A stretch of 64,000 bases of DNA from Comamonas fluminis (GTDB lineage Bacteria > Pseudomonadota > Gammaproteobacteria > Burkholderiales > Burkholderiaceae_C): the NCBI RefSeq assembly GCF_019186805.1, contig NZ_CP066783.1, positions 2,865,501 to 2,929,500 on the forward strand. Reading direction: 5' to 3'. Shown in pieces: positions 17,035-25,427 of the stretch. The position numbers and the translations under genes are program-made. The notes beneath the pieces were generated by a model that worked only from the letters and a program-made list of their open reading frames with translations, ran no database searches and was not told the origin of the DNA. How positions within the stretch are numbered: position 1 is the stretch's first letter; every line of letters begins with the position of its first letter.

Positions 17035-17730
17035 CTAAACCTCCAGCCATTCCTTGCGGACTTTTTCGTTGGCTCTGAGTCCATCGGGCGTGCCATCAAA
17101 GACGATGCGGCCATGGCCCATGACCAGCGCGCGGTCCGAGATATTCATGGCGATGGTGAGCTTTTGCTCGATCAGCAGCACCGACACGCCGCGATCCTTG
17201 ATCTTTTTCAGGTACTCGCCCACCAGCTCCACAATCTTGGGCGCCAGCCCTTCCGTGGGCTCATCAATAATGATGAGATCGGGGTCGCCCATCAGCGTGC
17301 GGCACAGGGTCAGCATCTGCTGCTCGCCGCCGGACATCACTCCGGCTTCGGTGTGCTGGCGCTCCTTGAGGCGCGGGAACATGGCATACATATCGTCAAA
17401 ACCCCAGCGGCTGCCTTTGCCCTTGCCTTTCTGGCCCAAAAGCAGGTTCTGGTGCACGGTCAGATTGGGGAAAACATCGCGGCTTTCGGGCACATAGCCA
17501 ATGCCCAGGTGCGCCACCTCATAGGCCTTTTTGCCACGCAGGTTCTGGTTTTTCCAGTCCAGCCCGCCCTCCCAGTGCACCAGGCCCATGATGGCCTTGG
17601 CCGTGGTGGAGCGCCCCGAGCCGTTGCGCCCCAGCAAAGCCACGATTTCGCCCTGATTGACTTCGAAATCCACGCCATGCAGCACATGGCTTTTGCCGTA
17701 ATAGGCATTCAAATCACTGATCTTCAACAT
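17035..17730 (-). CDS. livF: Branched-chain amino acid type ABC ATPase, LivF
   Basis: 231 residues from the ATG at 17730. ABC signature Met-Ser-Gly-Gly-Glu-Gln-Gln and Walker B Leu-Ile-Ile-Ile-Asp-Glu-Pro with Thr-Glu-Gly-Leu-Ala-Pro, characteristic of LivF. Walker A reads Gly-Arg-Asn-Gly-Ser-Gly-Arg-Ser-Thr (34-42): the invariant lysine is Arg40, from codon CGC. The start is placed just past the LivG stop, with GGGAGG upstream; the TTG/ATG further up lies inside livG. It is the last gene of the liv-type operon. Confidence 0.88.
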   Translation of the reverse strand: MLKISDLNAYYGKSHVLHGVDFEVNQGEIVALLGRNGSGRSTTAKAIMGLVHWEGGLDWKNQNLRGKKAYEVAHLGIGYVPESRDVFPNLTVHQNLLLGQKGKGKGSRWGFDDMYAMFPRLKERQHTEAGVMSGGEQQMLTLCRTLMGDPDLIIIDEPTEGLAPKIVELVGEYLKKIKDRGVSVLLIEQKLTIAMNISDRALVMGHGRIVFDGTPDGLRANEKVRKEWLEV

Positions 17731-17731
17731 C

Positions 17732-18556
17732 TCAATGCCCTCCCGCCTGTTGGTCTGCAACGGAAGATCCTAAGTAAGCCTCCTGCACCCGTGCATTGGC
17801 GCGCACGGCCTCTGGCGTATCAAAGGCAATCACCTCGCCATAGACCACCACGGCAATCTTGTCGGCCAGGCCGAACACCACGCCCATGTCATGTTCCACC
17901 GTCAGCAGCGTCTTGCCTTCGGTGACTTTCTTGATGAGCTGGATGAAGTGCGCGGTCTCGCTGTTGCTCATGCCTGCCGTGGGTTCATCCAGCAAAATGA
18001 CACTAGCGCCGCCGCCGATGGTGATACCGATCTCCAGCGCGCGCTGCTCGGCATAGGTCAGGTTGACGGCCAGCGTGTCGCGCTTGCGGTGCAGGCCAAT
18101 CATTTCCATCAGCTCATTGGCCCGCGCATTGGCGTCGTGCAGATTCGAGAGAAAACGCCAGAAGCTGTAGCGGTAACCCAGACTCCAGAGCACGCTGCAG
18201 CGCAGGTTTTCAAACACCGACAGCTTGGGAAAGATGTTGGTGATCTGGAAACTGCGTGACAAGCCCATGCGGTTGATCTCGAACGGCTTTTTGCCATCAA
18301 TGCGCTGGCCGTGCAGCAGCACCTCTCCGCTGGTTGGCGCAAAGCGCCCGCTGATCAGGTTGAACAAGGTGCTCTTGCCCGCGCCGTTGGGGCCGATGAT
18401 GGCAATGCGCTCGCCCGCATTCACGGCCAGTTGCGCACCGCGAATGATCTCGCTCTTGCCAAAGCTCTTGCGCAGATCACGCAGCTCCAGCGCATAAGCC
18501 TGACCCGGCTTTTGCACCGACTGAGGAGCAGATGATGGAATAGCAACACTGCTCAT
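17732..18556 (-). CDS. livG: Branched-chain amino acid type ABC ATPase, LivG
   Basis: 274 residues. Walker A Gly-Pro-Asn-Gly-Ala-Gly-Lys-Ser-Thr at 55-63. The signature region is degenerate (Leu-Thr-Tyr-Ala-Glu-Gln-Arg-Ala-Leu-Glu), which is typical of LivG. Walker B Val-Ile-Leu-Leu-Asp-Glu-Pro with Thr-Ala-Gly-Met-Ser. A 20-residue N-terminal extension precedes the ABC fold. Its canonical Walker A may compensate for the altered one in LivF. It lies 4 bp after livM and 1 bp before the livF start. Confidence 0.9.
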   Translation of the reverse strand: MSSVAIPSSAPQSVQKPGQAYALELRDLRKSFGKSEIIRGAQLAVNAGERIAIIGPNGAGKSTLFNLISGRFAPTSGEVLLHGQRIDGKKPFEINRMGLSRSFQITNIFPKLSVFENLRCSVLWSLGYRYSFWRFLSNLHDANARANELMEMIGLHRKRDTLAVNLTYAEQRALEIGITIGGGASVILLDEPTAGMSNSETAHFIQLIKKVTEGKTLLTVEHDMGVVFGLADKIAVVVYGEVIAFDTPEAVRANARVQEAYLGSSVADQQAGGH

Positions 18557-18559
18557 GGC

Positions 18560-19897
18560 TCAAGCCTCCCCTTTTTTGATCGTCTCTTCAATCGCTTCCT
18601 GAATCTGCCCCCAGTGCCGCGCCGTGATGCGGCGAGCCACTTCCAGCAGACCCAGACCCACGACCAGTACCACAATGGCAACTACCCAGGTCGCGGCTGC
18701 GCTGGTGTCCAGCTTTGTGCCCATGAAGGACACGTTCGCACCCATTGCAGCGTTCAGCTGCAGGTGGTATATCATCTCGATCAGCGCGGCTGCGCCCACA
18801 ATCGTCACAATGGCCGCCACCAGCACGCCCAGATAGGGCTTGAGCAGGCGCTTGAAGTGCCCGAACTTGGCCACGCGCAGATTCATCATGATGATGCTGG
18901 CCACACCACCGGGTGCATACATCACCATCAGCAGGAAGACCAGGCCCAGATACAGCAGCCAGGCCTTGGTCAGCTCGGACAGCAGCACCGAGGCCAGCAC
19001 CAGCAGCACGGCACCGATGATGGGACCGAAGAAGAACGTCGCCCCACCCAGGAAGGTGAACAGCAGATAGCCGCCCGAGCGCACCACGCTGACGCTGTCC
19101 ATGGCCGTGATGATTTCAAAATTGATAGCTGTCAGCCCTCCACCAATACCGGCAAAGAAGCCCGCGATGATGAAAGCGAAGTAGCGCACACGCTGGGTGT
19201 TGTAGCCCACGAACTCCACGCGCTCGGGGTTGTCGCGCACGGCGTTCAGCATGCGCCCCAGCGGCGTGCCGGTGAAGGCAAACATGGCGGCCGTGCAGAT
19301 GAAGCAATACACCGCAATCAGGTAGTACACCTGCAGGCCCGAGCCAAAATCCAGCCCGAAGAACTTGCTGTACACCCGGTCGGTGGTGATGCCACCTTCG
19401 CCCCCGAAGAACTCGGGAAACATCAGCGCCATGGAGGCCACCAGCTCACCCAGGCCCATGGTAATCATGGCAAAAGTGGTGCCGGACTTCTTGGTCGTCA
19501 CATAGCCGAACAGCGCAGCAAAGAACATGCCCGCCAGCCCGCCAATGATGGGAATCAGCACCAGCGGAATGGGCAGCGCACCCGCTGCAGCCTTGTTCAT
19601 GGCGTGAATGGCCAGAAAAGAGCCCAGCCCGGTGTAGACCGCGTGACCGAAGCTCAGCATGCCGCCCTGCCCCAGCAGCATGTTGTACGACAGGCAGATG
19701 ATGATGAGATAGCCAATCTGGCTGAGCATGGTCAGCGCCAGCGAACTGGTGAAGATCAGCGGTGCCACGATCAGCGCCAGAGCAAACAGGCCCCAGACCA
19801 GAATGCGCCCGATATTCAGCGGCTTGAAGCGATAGTGCGCCTGCTCAGGCTGCTTGGCGGCAGCGGAGTTGATGCTTGTTTTTGTCATGGAATTCAT
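18560..19897 (-). CDS. livM: Branched-chain amino acid type ABC permease, LivM
   Basis: 445 residues, longer than the usual 300-420. About ten hydrophobic segments, with Leu-Ser-Phe-Gly-His-Ala-Val-Tyr-Thr-Gly-Leu-Gly and Arg-Asp-Asn-Pro-Glu-Arg-Val-Glu-Phe-Val-Gly-Tyr-Asn in the coupling loop, as in LivM. A C-terminal stretch of about 90 residues holds two more hydrophobic segments and a charged tail, beyond the standard core. Starts after a GAGGGGACT site, 3 bp from the livH stop. Confidence 0.9.
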   Translation of the reverse strand: MNSMTKTSINSAAAKQPEQAHYRFKPLNIGRILVWGLFALALIVAPLIFTSSLALTMLSQIGYLIIICLSYNMLLGQGGMLSFGHAVYTGLGSFLAIHAMNKAAAGALPIPLVLIPIIGGLAGMFFAALFGYVTTKKSGTTFAMITMGLGELVASMALMFPEFFGGEGGITTDRVYSKFFGLDFGSGLQVYYLIAVYCFICTAAMFAFTGTPLGRMLNAVRDNPERVEFVGYNTQRVRYFAFIIAGFFAGIGGGLTAINFEIITAMDSVSVVRSGGYLLFTFLGGATFFFGPIIGAVLLVLASVLLSELTKAWLLYLGLVFLLMVMYAPGGVASIIMMNLRVAKFGHFKRLLKPYLGVLVAAIVTIVGAAALIEMIYHLQLNAAMGANVSFMGTKLDTSAAATWVVAIVVLVVGLGLLEVARRITARHWGQIQEAIEETIKKGEA

Positions 19898-19900
19898 GGC

Positions 19901-20854
19901 TCAGTCCCCTCGCGTGCCCAGCAAGCCCTTGGGGCGGAAAATCAGAATCAGCACCAGGAACAGGTACGGCAAGATTGGTGCCACCTGCGACACCGTCAGG
20001 CGCAGCACGGGCCAGCCAAAGGTGGACTCATTGACCTGATGGCCCATGGAAGTCAGCGCACTGGCCATGGACCAGTCAATGGCCACGGCAAAGGTCTGCA
20101 CCACGCCAATCAGCAGCGAAGCCACAAAAGCCCCCACCAGCGAGCCCATGCCGCCCACCACCACCACCACAAAGATGATGGAGCCCACCGATGCCGCCAT
20201 GGCAGGCTCGGTCACATAGGTATTGCCGCCAATCACGCCCGCCAGCCCTGCCAGCGCGCAGCCGCCGCCAAAGACCATCATGAAGACACGCGGCACGTTG
20301 TGGCCCAGCGCCTCCACCATCTCGGGGTTCTTGAGTGCGGCCTGAATTACCAGGCCAATGCGTGTGCGTGTCAACAGCAACCACACGGCCACCAGCATCA
20401 GCAGCGCCACCAACATCACAAAAGAGCGCGACTTGGGAAACTGCGTGCCGTACAGCGTGAACAGCGGGCCCTGCAGCGAAGGCGGCAGCGCATAAGGCAC
20501 GGTGCCGCGCCCCCACACCAGTTGCACCACTTCCAGAATCAGGTAAGACAGGCCAAAGGTGATCAGCAATTCCGGCACATGGCCATATTTGTGCACGCGG
20601 CGCAGGCTGTAGCGCTCAAACAGCGCCCCCAGCACGCCCACCAGCACGGGACTGATGAACAGTGCGGGCCAGAAGCCGACAATGCCGCTGAGCGTGTAGG
20701 CAAAATAGGCGCCCAGCATGTAGAAGCTGGTGTGCGCAAAATTCAGCACGCCCATCATGCTGAAGATCAGCGTCAGCCCCGAGCTGAGCATGAACAGCAG
20801 CAGCCCGTAGCTCACGCCGTTGAGCAGCGATATGGTGAAAAATTCAGGCGTCAT
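19901..20854 (-). CDS. livH: Branched-chain amino acid type ABC permease, LivH
   Basis: 317 residues and about eight membrane segments. Leu-Ile-Phe-Ser-Met-Met-Gly-Val-Leu-Asn-Phe-Ala-His near the N-terminus and Leu-Gly-His-Asn-Val-Pro-Arg-Val-Phe in the coupling loop are LivH hallmarks. It pairs with LivM as the channel. A gap of 108 bp separates it from the binding-protein gene upstream on the same strand. Confidence 0.9.
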   Translation of the reverse strand: MTPEFFTISLLNGVSYGLLLFMLSSGLTLIFSMMGVLNFAHTSFYMLGAYFAYTLSGIVGFWPALFISPVLVGVLGALFERYSLRRVHKYGHVPELLITFGLSYLILEVVQLVWGRGTVPYALPPSLQGPLFTLYGTQFPKSRSFVMLVALLMLVAVWLLLTRTRIGLVIQAALKNPEMVEALGHNVPRVFMMVFGGGCALAGLAGVIGGNTYVTEPAMAASVGSIIFVVVVVGGMGSLVGAFVASLLIGVVQTFAVAIDWSMASALTSMGHQVNESTFGWPVLRLTVSQVAPILPYLFLVLILIFRPKGLLGTRGD

Positions 20855-20962
20855 TGACTGGCCTTGCTTTGAAGAGATCGGAAGAAAACCGCTGCGCCCT
20901 GCACCTGGTTGTCGTGGTTCTGGGCTCGCATCTCGCAGCGCTTACGGCAAAGCAGCAGACGT

Positions 20963-22198
20963 TCAGGACGGCCGCTTCATCTGGCAAGTGGTTGGCGTGC
21001 TGGCCACATAGGGCTCGTAATACTTCACAGGCGCGAAGGTATAGCCGGTGTTTTCCGCGTCGTACGGATATTTGCCACCCGCCTTCTGCCACTTGGTGAT
21101 GTACAGGCCCTGCTGCAGCTGGTGATCGCTCTTGCGCATCTCCACTTCGCCGTTGAAGCTCTTGATCTTCATGCCTTCCAGCGCCGCAGCCACCTTCACG
21201 GGATCGGTCGATCCCGTCTTCACAAACGCTGCATCCAGCAGTGCAAACACGTGATAGATGGAGGCCTGCGTCAGGTCGTCGTTGAACTTCTTCTTGAAGC
21301 TGGCCATGCTGGCCTGAATGGGCGCGCCCATGTTGTAGTGGCCGTAGCCCACGGTGAACACCTTGCCGTCAGATGCCGCGCCCATGGCTGTGGGCGCCCC
21401 CGCACCAAAGGCGTAGTAGGTATAGAACTTGACGTTGTTCAAACCCGCATCGTTGGCCGCCTTGAGCAGTAGCGACAAGTCAGCCCCCCAGTTGCCGGTG
21501 ATGACTGTATCGGCACCGGACTGCTTGATCTTGGCCACATAGGGGGCAAAGTCGCGCACCTGTGCCAGCGGCGAGAAGTCGTCTCCCACAATTTCTACAT
21601 CGGGGCGTTTTTTCTTGAGCAGCTCCTTGGCGTATTTGGAAACCTGCTGGCCATGGCCGTAGTTCTGGTTGATCAGATAGACCTTCTTGACCTCTGCATC
21701 GTCCTTCATGAAGGTGGTCAGCGCCTCCATCTTCATGGAAGTGTCGGCATCGAGGCGGAAATGCCAGTAACTGCACTTGCTGTTGGTGAGATCGGGGTCC
21801 ACCGCCGCGTAGTTCAGGAACAGCAGCTCCTTGCCCTTGCTGCGATTGTTGTGCTTTTCCAGCGCATCGATGATGGCCAGCGCCGGGCCTGAGCCATTGC
21901 CCTGAGAGACATAGCGCACACCTTGGTCCATGGCCGAGCGCAGTGCCGCCGTGGTCTCCTGCGGGCTGAGCTTGTTATCCATGGGAACAATCTCGAACTT
22001 CACGCCTGAGGCATTTTTTTGATTGAACTCTTCGGCCAGCAACTGAAAGGTCTTGAGCTGATTGGTTCCCACCGCAGCCATCAGGCCGGACAAGGGATCA
22101 ATCCAGCCAATCTTGACGGTCTCGCCCTTTTGCGCCCACGCTGCGCTGACACCAACGGCCATGGCCGAGAGAGCTACCGTACGCATCACCCATCTCAT
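20963..22198 (-). CDS. Branched-chain amino acid type ABC substrate-binding protein, copy 1
   Basis: 411 residues with a Sec signal ending Ala-Trp-Ala. The mature start is Gln-Lys-Gly-Glu-Thr-Val-Lys-Ile-Gly-Trp-Ile-Asp-Pro-Leu-Ser-Gly. It matches a second binding protein at 22674 almost block for block (for example Tyr-Trp-His-Phe-Arg-Leu-Asp-Ala-Asp-Thr). The two are most different around residues 250-320, where the ligand cleft and hinge would lie. The start is supported by AAGGAGA 7 bases upstream. Being next to livH-M-G-F, this copy most likely serves that transporter. Substrates of this subfamily in Comamonadaceae also include aromatic and organic acids, so the ligand is open. Confidence 0.88.
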   Translation of the reverse strand: MRWVMRTVALSAMAVGVSAAWAQKGETVKIGWIDPLSGLMAAVGTNQLKTFQLLAEEFNQKNASGVKFEIVPMDNKLSPQETTAALRSAMDQGVRYVSQGNGSGPALAIIDALEKHNNRSKGKELLFLNYAAVDPDLTNSKCSYWHFRLDADTSMKMEALTTFMKDDAEVKKVYLINQNYGHGQQVSKYAKELLKKKRPDVEIVGDDFSPLAQVRDFAPYVAKIKQSGADTVITGNWGADLSLLLKAANDAGLNNVKFYTYYAFGAGAPTAMGAASDGKVFTVGYGHYNMGAPIQASMASFKKKFNDDLTQASIYHVFALLDAAFVKTGSTDPVKVAAALEGMKIKSFNGEVEMRKSDHQLQQGLYITKWQKAGGKYPYDAENTGYTFAPVKYYEPYVASTPTTCQMKRPS

Positions 22199-22359
22199 AC
22201 TTGTCTCCTTTCATAGTTATTGCTAGCACTGCTCGCAAATCTACCGGCGGGTAGACTTTTCTTTGCTGGGGAAAGCCTTAGAAGCTATCGCTCATGCGAC
22301 TACGAAAGCCTTTTGCCCGACGTCTGCGACACGTGCGAGACAGCAGCCACCCGCTGCAC

Positions 22360-22627
22360 TAGGGTCTGTTGAGATTTAGGCGAGGATCGCGTTGCAGCGA
22401 CAGGAGGCTGGATGCTAGGCGTATGACCGAAGCAATGCTCATGCCTTGCGAGGGCATGCAACAACGCAGACGGCCTCCTGTCGCTGCAACCTGAAGGGAA
22501 GGAATCTGGCCGCCCGCCACTCGTTGTTGCATTCCTTGTGCGGGTGGGCACCCGCACGGCGTCACGCGCCTAGATTGGCAGGCGGCCAGAATCCTTCGCG
22601 ACCTTGCTCAATTCTCAACAGACCCTA
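22360..22627. mobile_element. 268-bp MITE between the two binding-protein genes
   Basis: Terminal inverted repeats TAGGGTCTGTTGAGA (22360-22374) and TCTCAACAGACCCTA (22613-22627) are perfect over 15 bp. The outer TA on each side may be a TA target duplication. Inside are two long stems: an 18-bp perfect inverted repeat at 22391-22408/22473-22490, and a 21-bp stem (19 of 21 paired) at 22498-22518/22578-22598 which itself holds a TGCGGGT/ACCCGCA hairpin. No transposase is encoded. Size, ends and TA flank fit a non-autonomous derivative of an IS5- or IS630-type element; the family is inferred. Confidence 0.82.
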
Positions 22628-22628
22628 A

Positions 22629-22657
22629 CAAAAAAGGGTGCACAAAGCACCCTTTTT
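22629..22657 (-). terminator. Rho-independent terminator after binding-protein gene copy 2
   Basis: AAAAAGGGTGC and GCACCCTTTTT, a perfect 11-bp stem with a 5-base loop, 16 bp after the stop and directly beside the MITE end. Confidence 0.9.
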
Positions 22658-22673
22658 GATCGTCAGAACCGCC

Positions 22674-23909
22674 TCAGGAAGGTCGCTTCATCTGGCAGCT
22701 GGTCGGCGTGCTGGCCACATAGGGCTCGAAGTATTTGACGGGCACAAAGGTGTAGCCGGTGTTCTCGGAATCGGTCGGATACTTGCCCCCCGCCTTTTCC
22801 CAGCGGGTGATGTACAGGCCCTGCTGCAACTGGTGATCGCTCTTGCGCATCTCGACGTCACCGTTGTAGTTCTGGAACTTCATGCCTTCCATGGTGGCCG
22901 CGACCTTGGCGGGATCGGTGGTCTTGGCGCGTGCAAAGGCCTGATCCAGCATGTTCAGGCCGGTATAGACCGTGCCGGTGTACATATCGTCATTGACCTT
23001 GGCCTTGAAGCCCTTGACGATCTTGTCCATGGTGCCGGGCAGATTCAGGTGGCCGTAGCCCACCATGTAAACCTTGCCCGCCGCTGCAGCGCCCATGGCG
23101 GTGGGTGCGCCGGTGGCAATGCCGTAATAGGTGTAGAACTTGACGTTGTTCAGGCCTGCATCATTGGCGGCCTTGATAAGCAGCGCCAGGTCCGAGCCCC
23201 AGTTGCCGGTAATCACCGAATCGGCACCGGACTGCTTGATCTTGGCCACATAGGGCGCAAAGTCACGCACCTGCGCCAGCGGCGAGAAGTCGTCCCCCAC
23301 GATTTCCACATCGGGGCGCTTTTTCTTGAGCATGTCCTTGGCAAACTTGGAGACTTGCTGGCCGTGCGCGTAGTTCTGGTTGATCAGATAGACCTTTTTG
23401 ACGTCTGGCAGGTCTTTCATATAGGTGGTCAGCGCTTCCATCTTCATGGAAGTGTCCGCATCCAGACGGAAATGCCAGTAGCTGCACTTGCTATTGGTGA
23501 GATCAGGGTCCACCGCCGCGTAGTTCAGGTAAACCACTTCCTTGCCCTTGTTGCGGGCGTTGTGCTTTTCCAGCGCATCCATGATGGCCAGCGCGGGGCC
23601 AGAGCCATTGCCCTGAAACACATAGCGCACGCCCTGGTCCATGGCCGAACGCAGGGCCGCCGTGGTTTCCTGCGGGCTGAGCTTGTTGTCAATGCCGATG
23701 ATTTCAAACTTCACACCAGAGGCGCTGCTTTTGTTGATCTCCTCGGCCGCATACTGCAGGCTCTTGAGCTGGTTGGAGCCCAGCGCCGCCATCAGGCCAG
23801 ACAGCGGGTCAATCCACGCCACCTTGACCGTCTCCCCCTTCTGGGCCATTGCACTACCCGCACACGCCAGGATTACCGATGCTGTCAAAGCCTTGATTGC
23901 AAACTTCAT
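22674..23909 (-). CDS. Branched-chain amino acid type ABC substrate-binding protein, copy 2
   Basis: 411 residues from the ATG at 23909, with GGAGA upstream; the ATG at 23957 precedes no signal peptide. The Sec signal ends Gly-Ser-Ala-Met-Ala. Near-paralogue of copy 1, with long shared blocks from Gln-Lys-Gly-Glu-Thr-Val-Lys through the C-terminal Ala-Ser-Thr-Pro-Thr-(Ser/Thr)-Cys-Gln-Met-Lys-Arg-Pro-Ser. It is transcribed first but has its own terminator, so it is regulated apart from the operon and can supply the same permease with another ligand or expression pattern. Confidence 0.88.
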   Translation of the reverse strand: MKFAIKALTASVILACAGSAMAQKGETVKVAWIDPLSGLMAALGSNQLKSLQYAAEEINKSSASGVKFEIIGIDNKLSPQETTAALRSAMDQGVRYVFQGNGSGPALAIMDALEKHNARNKGKEVVYLNYAAVDPDLTNSKCSYWHFRLDADTSMKMEALTTYMKDLPDVKKVYLINQNYAHGQQVSKFAKDMLKKKRPDVEIVGDDFSPLAQVRDFAPYVAKIKQSGADSVITGNWGSDLALLIKAANDAGLNNVKFYTYYGIATGAPTAMGAAAAGKVYMVGYGHLNLPGTMDKIVKGFKAKVNDDMYTGTVYTGLNMLDQAFARAKTTDPAKVAATMEGMKFQNYNGDVEMRKSDHQLQQGLYITRWEKAGGKYPTDSENTGYTFVPVKYFEPYVASTPTSCQMKRPS

Positions 23910-24033
23910 TGAGCGTCTCCATTGGTGGTTATGAGCGACGCCCAGACTAAAGGGCAAGCAGGCAATCGGCGCTTGGGGCTTGCCCTAGCGTTTATCACCT
24001 TGGCGACTGATGCCCGTTAACGCGATCTTTCTA

Positions 24034-24090
24034 CTACCAAAACAATAGCTTGCAGCGCTTTCAAATCAAGCACTGCAAGCCAATTCAGCA
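24034..24090. repeat. Dispersed short palindromic repeat, family A
   Basis: CAATAGCTTGCAGCGCTTTC, spacer, AAGCACTGCAAGCCAATTCA. The inverted arms GCTTGCAG and CTGCAAGC can form a hairpin just past the DUF4123 gene stop. Confidence 0.65.
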
Positions 24091-24096
24091 TAAATA

Positions 24097-25101
24097 TCAA
24101 CGGGGAAGCGCTGCCTCCTGCAACGGGCGGCCAGCGTCATCCAGCAGCAGCCTGGCGGGCTGCATGTCTTTGTCGTCAATGACCTCGCTCAGCACATCCA
24201 TGGCCTTGTCAAACCGCAAGGTGCCCGCCTTCACCTGGGCCAGCACCGGCTTGACGCGAGGCAGCTGGTCAAAGCGCGTGCCAGCAACCAGCGCCAGGCA
24301 CAGGTAGTTCACCAAATCGCGCGGGCCGCGCAAGCCGTAGCGACTGGCAAACGCGATCTGCTGGCGCACAAACCAGTACATGGGCAACGGCGGCAACTTG
24401 TCGCGCAACATCGGCTGGTTCAGGCGCAGGTAGTAAATCAGCAAATCGGGCAGATTGGCCGCCAGCATGGCGTCGATCTGTGCCTTGCTCAGGCTGATGG
24501 GCAAGGCGCCAGCGGGCTTGATGGTGTCCTTTGCGGCGGCATATTCCACCAGTCGACCAGAGCGGCTCCAGCAAACCCAGCGCGCAATGGGCCCCAGCAG
24601 GGCTTGCCGCTGCGCGGGCTCCAGCACCGCCTCAATGCGGCTGCCGGTATCCACATCGGTCTGCCCCATCAGGGCGGCCAGCACGGCCGGGTCCCAGAAA
24701 GCCAGATACATAGGCTCCTGCCCCTGCAGCTTCACATCGATTGCACGGCGCAGGTGTGCCAGCAGCACATCCATATCGCAGTCTGTGGTCAGCAAACTGG
24801 CGCTGGGCTGGGTCTGCACAATGCTCAGCACATGGTCCAGCAGCTTTTTCTGCGGCTGGCCCAGCTCAGTGCCCACGGTGCCCAGGCGCACCAGCCATGG
24901 GCACAGCTGCGCTTCCTTGCTGCCCCGCTCAAAGCCAAACAGGGGCTGGGCATCATTGGCTGGCAGCAATGCCTTCAGCGACGCGCTTTGCGCCAGATCC
25001 AGCAGCACATACAGCTGCTGGGCCGGTGCGCTCTGGCGCAGTTGCTTGAAATACTGCCCCCAGACTTCGGCCGCCGGGCGCATGGTCTGCCAGTCGCTCA
25101 T
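24097..25101 (-). CDS. DUF4123 protein, possible type VI secretion adaptor
   Basis: 334 residues. An N-terminal region of about 130 residues has the DUF4123 pattern (Tyr-Val-Leu-Leu-Asp near the start, Pro-Leu-Phe-Gly, Leu-Arg-Arg near 118, then Tyr-Leu-Ala-Phe-Trp-Asp-Pro). In characterised type VI systems these proteins load effectors on VgrG. The start at 25101 overlaps the upstream small gene by 4 bases (ATGA). No VgrG, Hcp, PAAR or recognisable effector is in the window, so this is an orphan locus. The partner may be the small upstream protein or a distant effector. The C-terminal 170 residues are not assigned. Confidence 0.65.
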   Translation of the reverse strand: MSDWQTMRPAAEVWGQYFKQLRQSAPAQQLYVLLDLAQSASLKALLPANDAQPLFGFERGSKEAQLCPWLVRLGTVGTELGQPQKKLLDHVLSIVQTQPSASLLTTDCDMDVLLAHLRRAIDVKLQGQEPMYLAFWDPAVLAALMGQTDVDTGSRIEAVLEPAQRQALLGPIARWVCWSRSGRLVEYAAAKDTIKPAGALPISLSKAQIDAMLAANLPDLLIYYLRLNQPMLRDKLPPLPMYWFVRQQIAFASRYGLRGPRDLVNYLCLALVAGTRFDQLPRVKPVLAQVKAGTLRFDKAMDVLSEVIDDKDMQPARLLLDDAGRPLQEAALPR

Positions 25102-25367
25102 GCGGCCTCCCGGTTCACAAAAGGCGATCTTTGCTGGGCGCGGCGCTGCAGGCATTCCCAGCACACATCACGCGCAGCCACCACCGATTTTGCGGCCAGC
25201 AAAGCCTGCGCATCACAGCTGCCAGCCATGGCCGCCGACCAGGGCAGCAAGCCCGTCAGCATGGCGGCGCCCATCAATTGCCTGCGCCGCAGGCTGGCGC
25301 CTTCACGTTCACAGTCACATTGGCATTCGCCTTGGCCCGGCTCGAATTCAGAGGACATACCCGCCAT
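25098..25367 (-). CDS. Small Cys-rich protein with a possible Tat-like membrane segment
   Basis: 89 residues. The N-terminal part has Gly-Glu-Cys-Gln-Cys-Asp-Cys-Glu. Three arginines then lead into a hydrophobic stretch (Leu-Met-Gly-Ala-Ala-Met-Leu-Thr-Gly-Leu-Leu-Pro-Trp, about 32-45) ending Ala-Met-Ala, like a Tat signal set inside the chain. Three more cysteines follow. The stop overlaps the DUF4123 start (ATGA), which argues it is translated. A start at 25358 is also possible. It begins only 7 bp after a strong terminator, so its promoter must lie within or across that hairpin. Family unknown. Confidence 0.5.
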   Translation of the reverse strand: MAGMSSEFEPGQGECQCDCEREGASLRRRQLMGAAMLTGLLPWSAAMAGSCDAQALLAAKSVVAARDVCWECLQRRAQQRSPFVNREAA

Positions 25368-25373
25368 TCAGAA

Positions 25374-25406
25374 ATAAAAAAAACCATCATCGCATGATGA
25401 TGGTTT
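25374..25406 (-). terminator. Rho-independent terminator after the acyl-CoA ligase gene
   Basis: AAACCATCAT and ATGATGGTTT arms with a 6-base loop. On the minus strand a long U-run follows. Confidence 0.88.
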
Positions 25407-25427
25407 GGACCGAGGCAAAAGAAAGCG

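Noticed and set aside
19114..19135. Family-A repeat inside livM
   Set aside because: Only about 20 bases match, and the encoded residues (Leu-Thr-Ala-Ile-Asn-Phe-Glu) look like an ordinary conserved LivM segment, so chance similarity is likely.
18614..20857. A 747-codon plus-strand frame opposite livM and livH, rich in His and Gln
   Set aside because: Mirror image of hydrophobic membrane-protein codons; a His/Gln-rich antisense frame is the expected artefact.
22300..22628. Short open frames inside the MITE
   Set aside because: They read through the inverted repeats and lack start signals.
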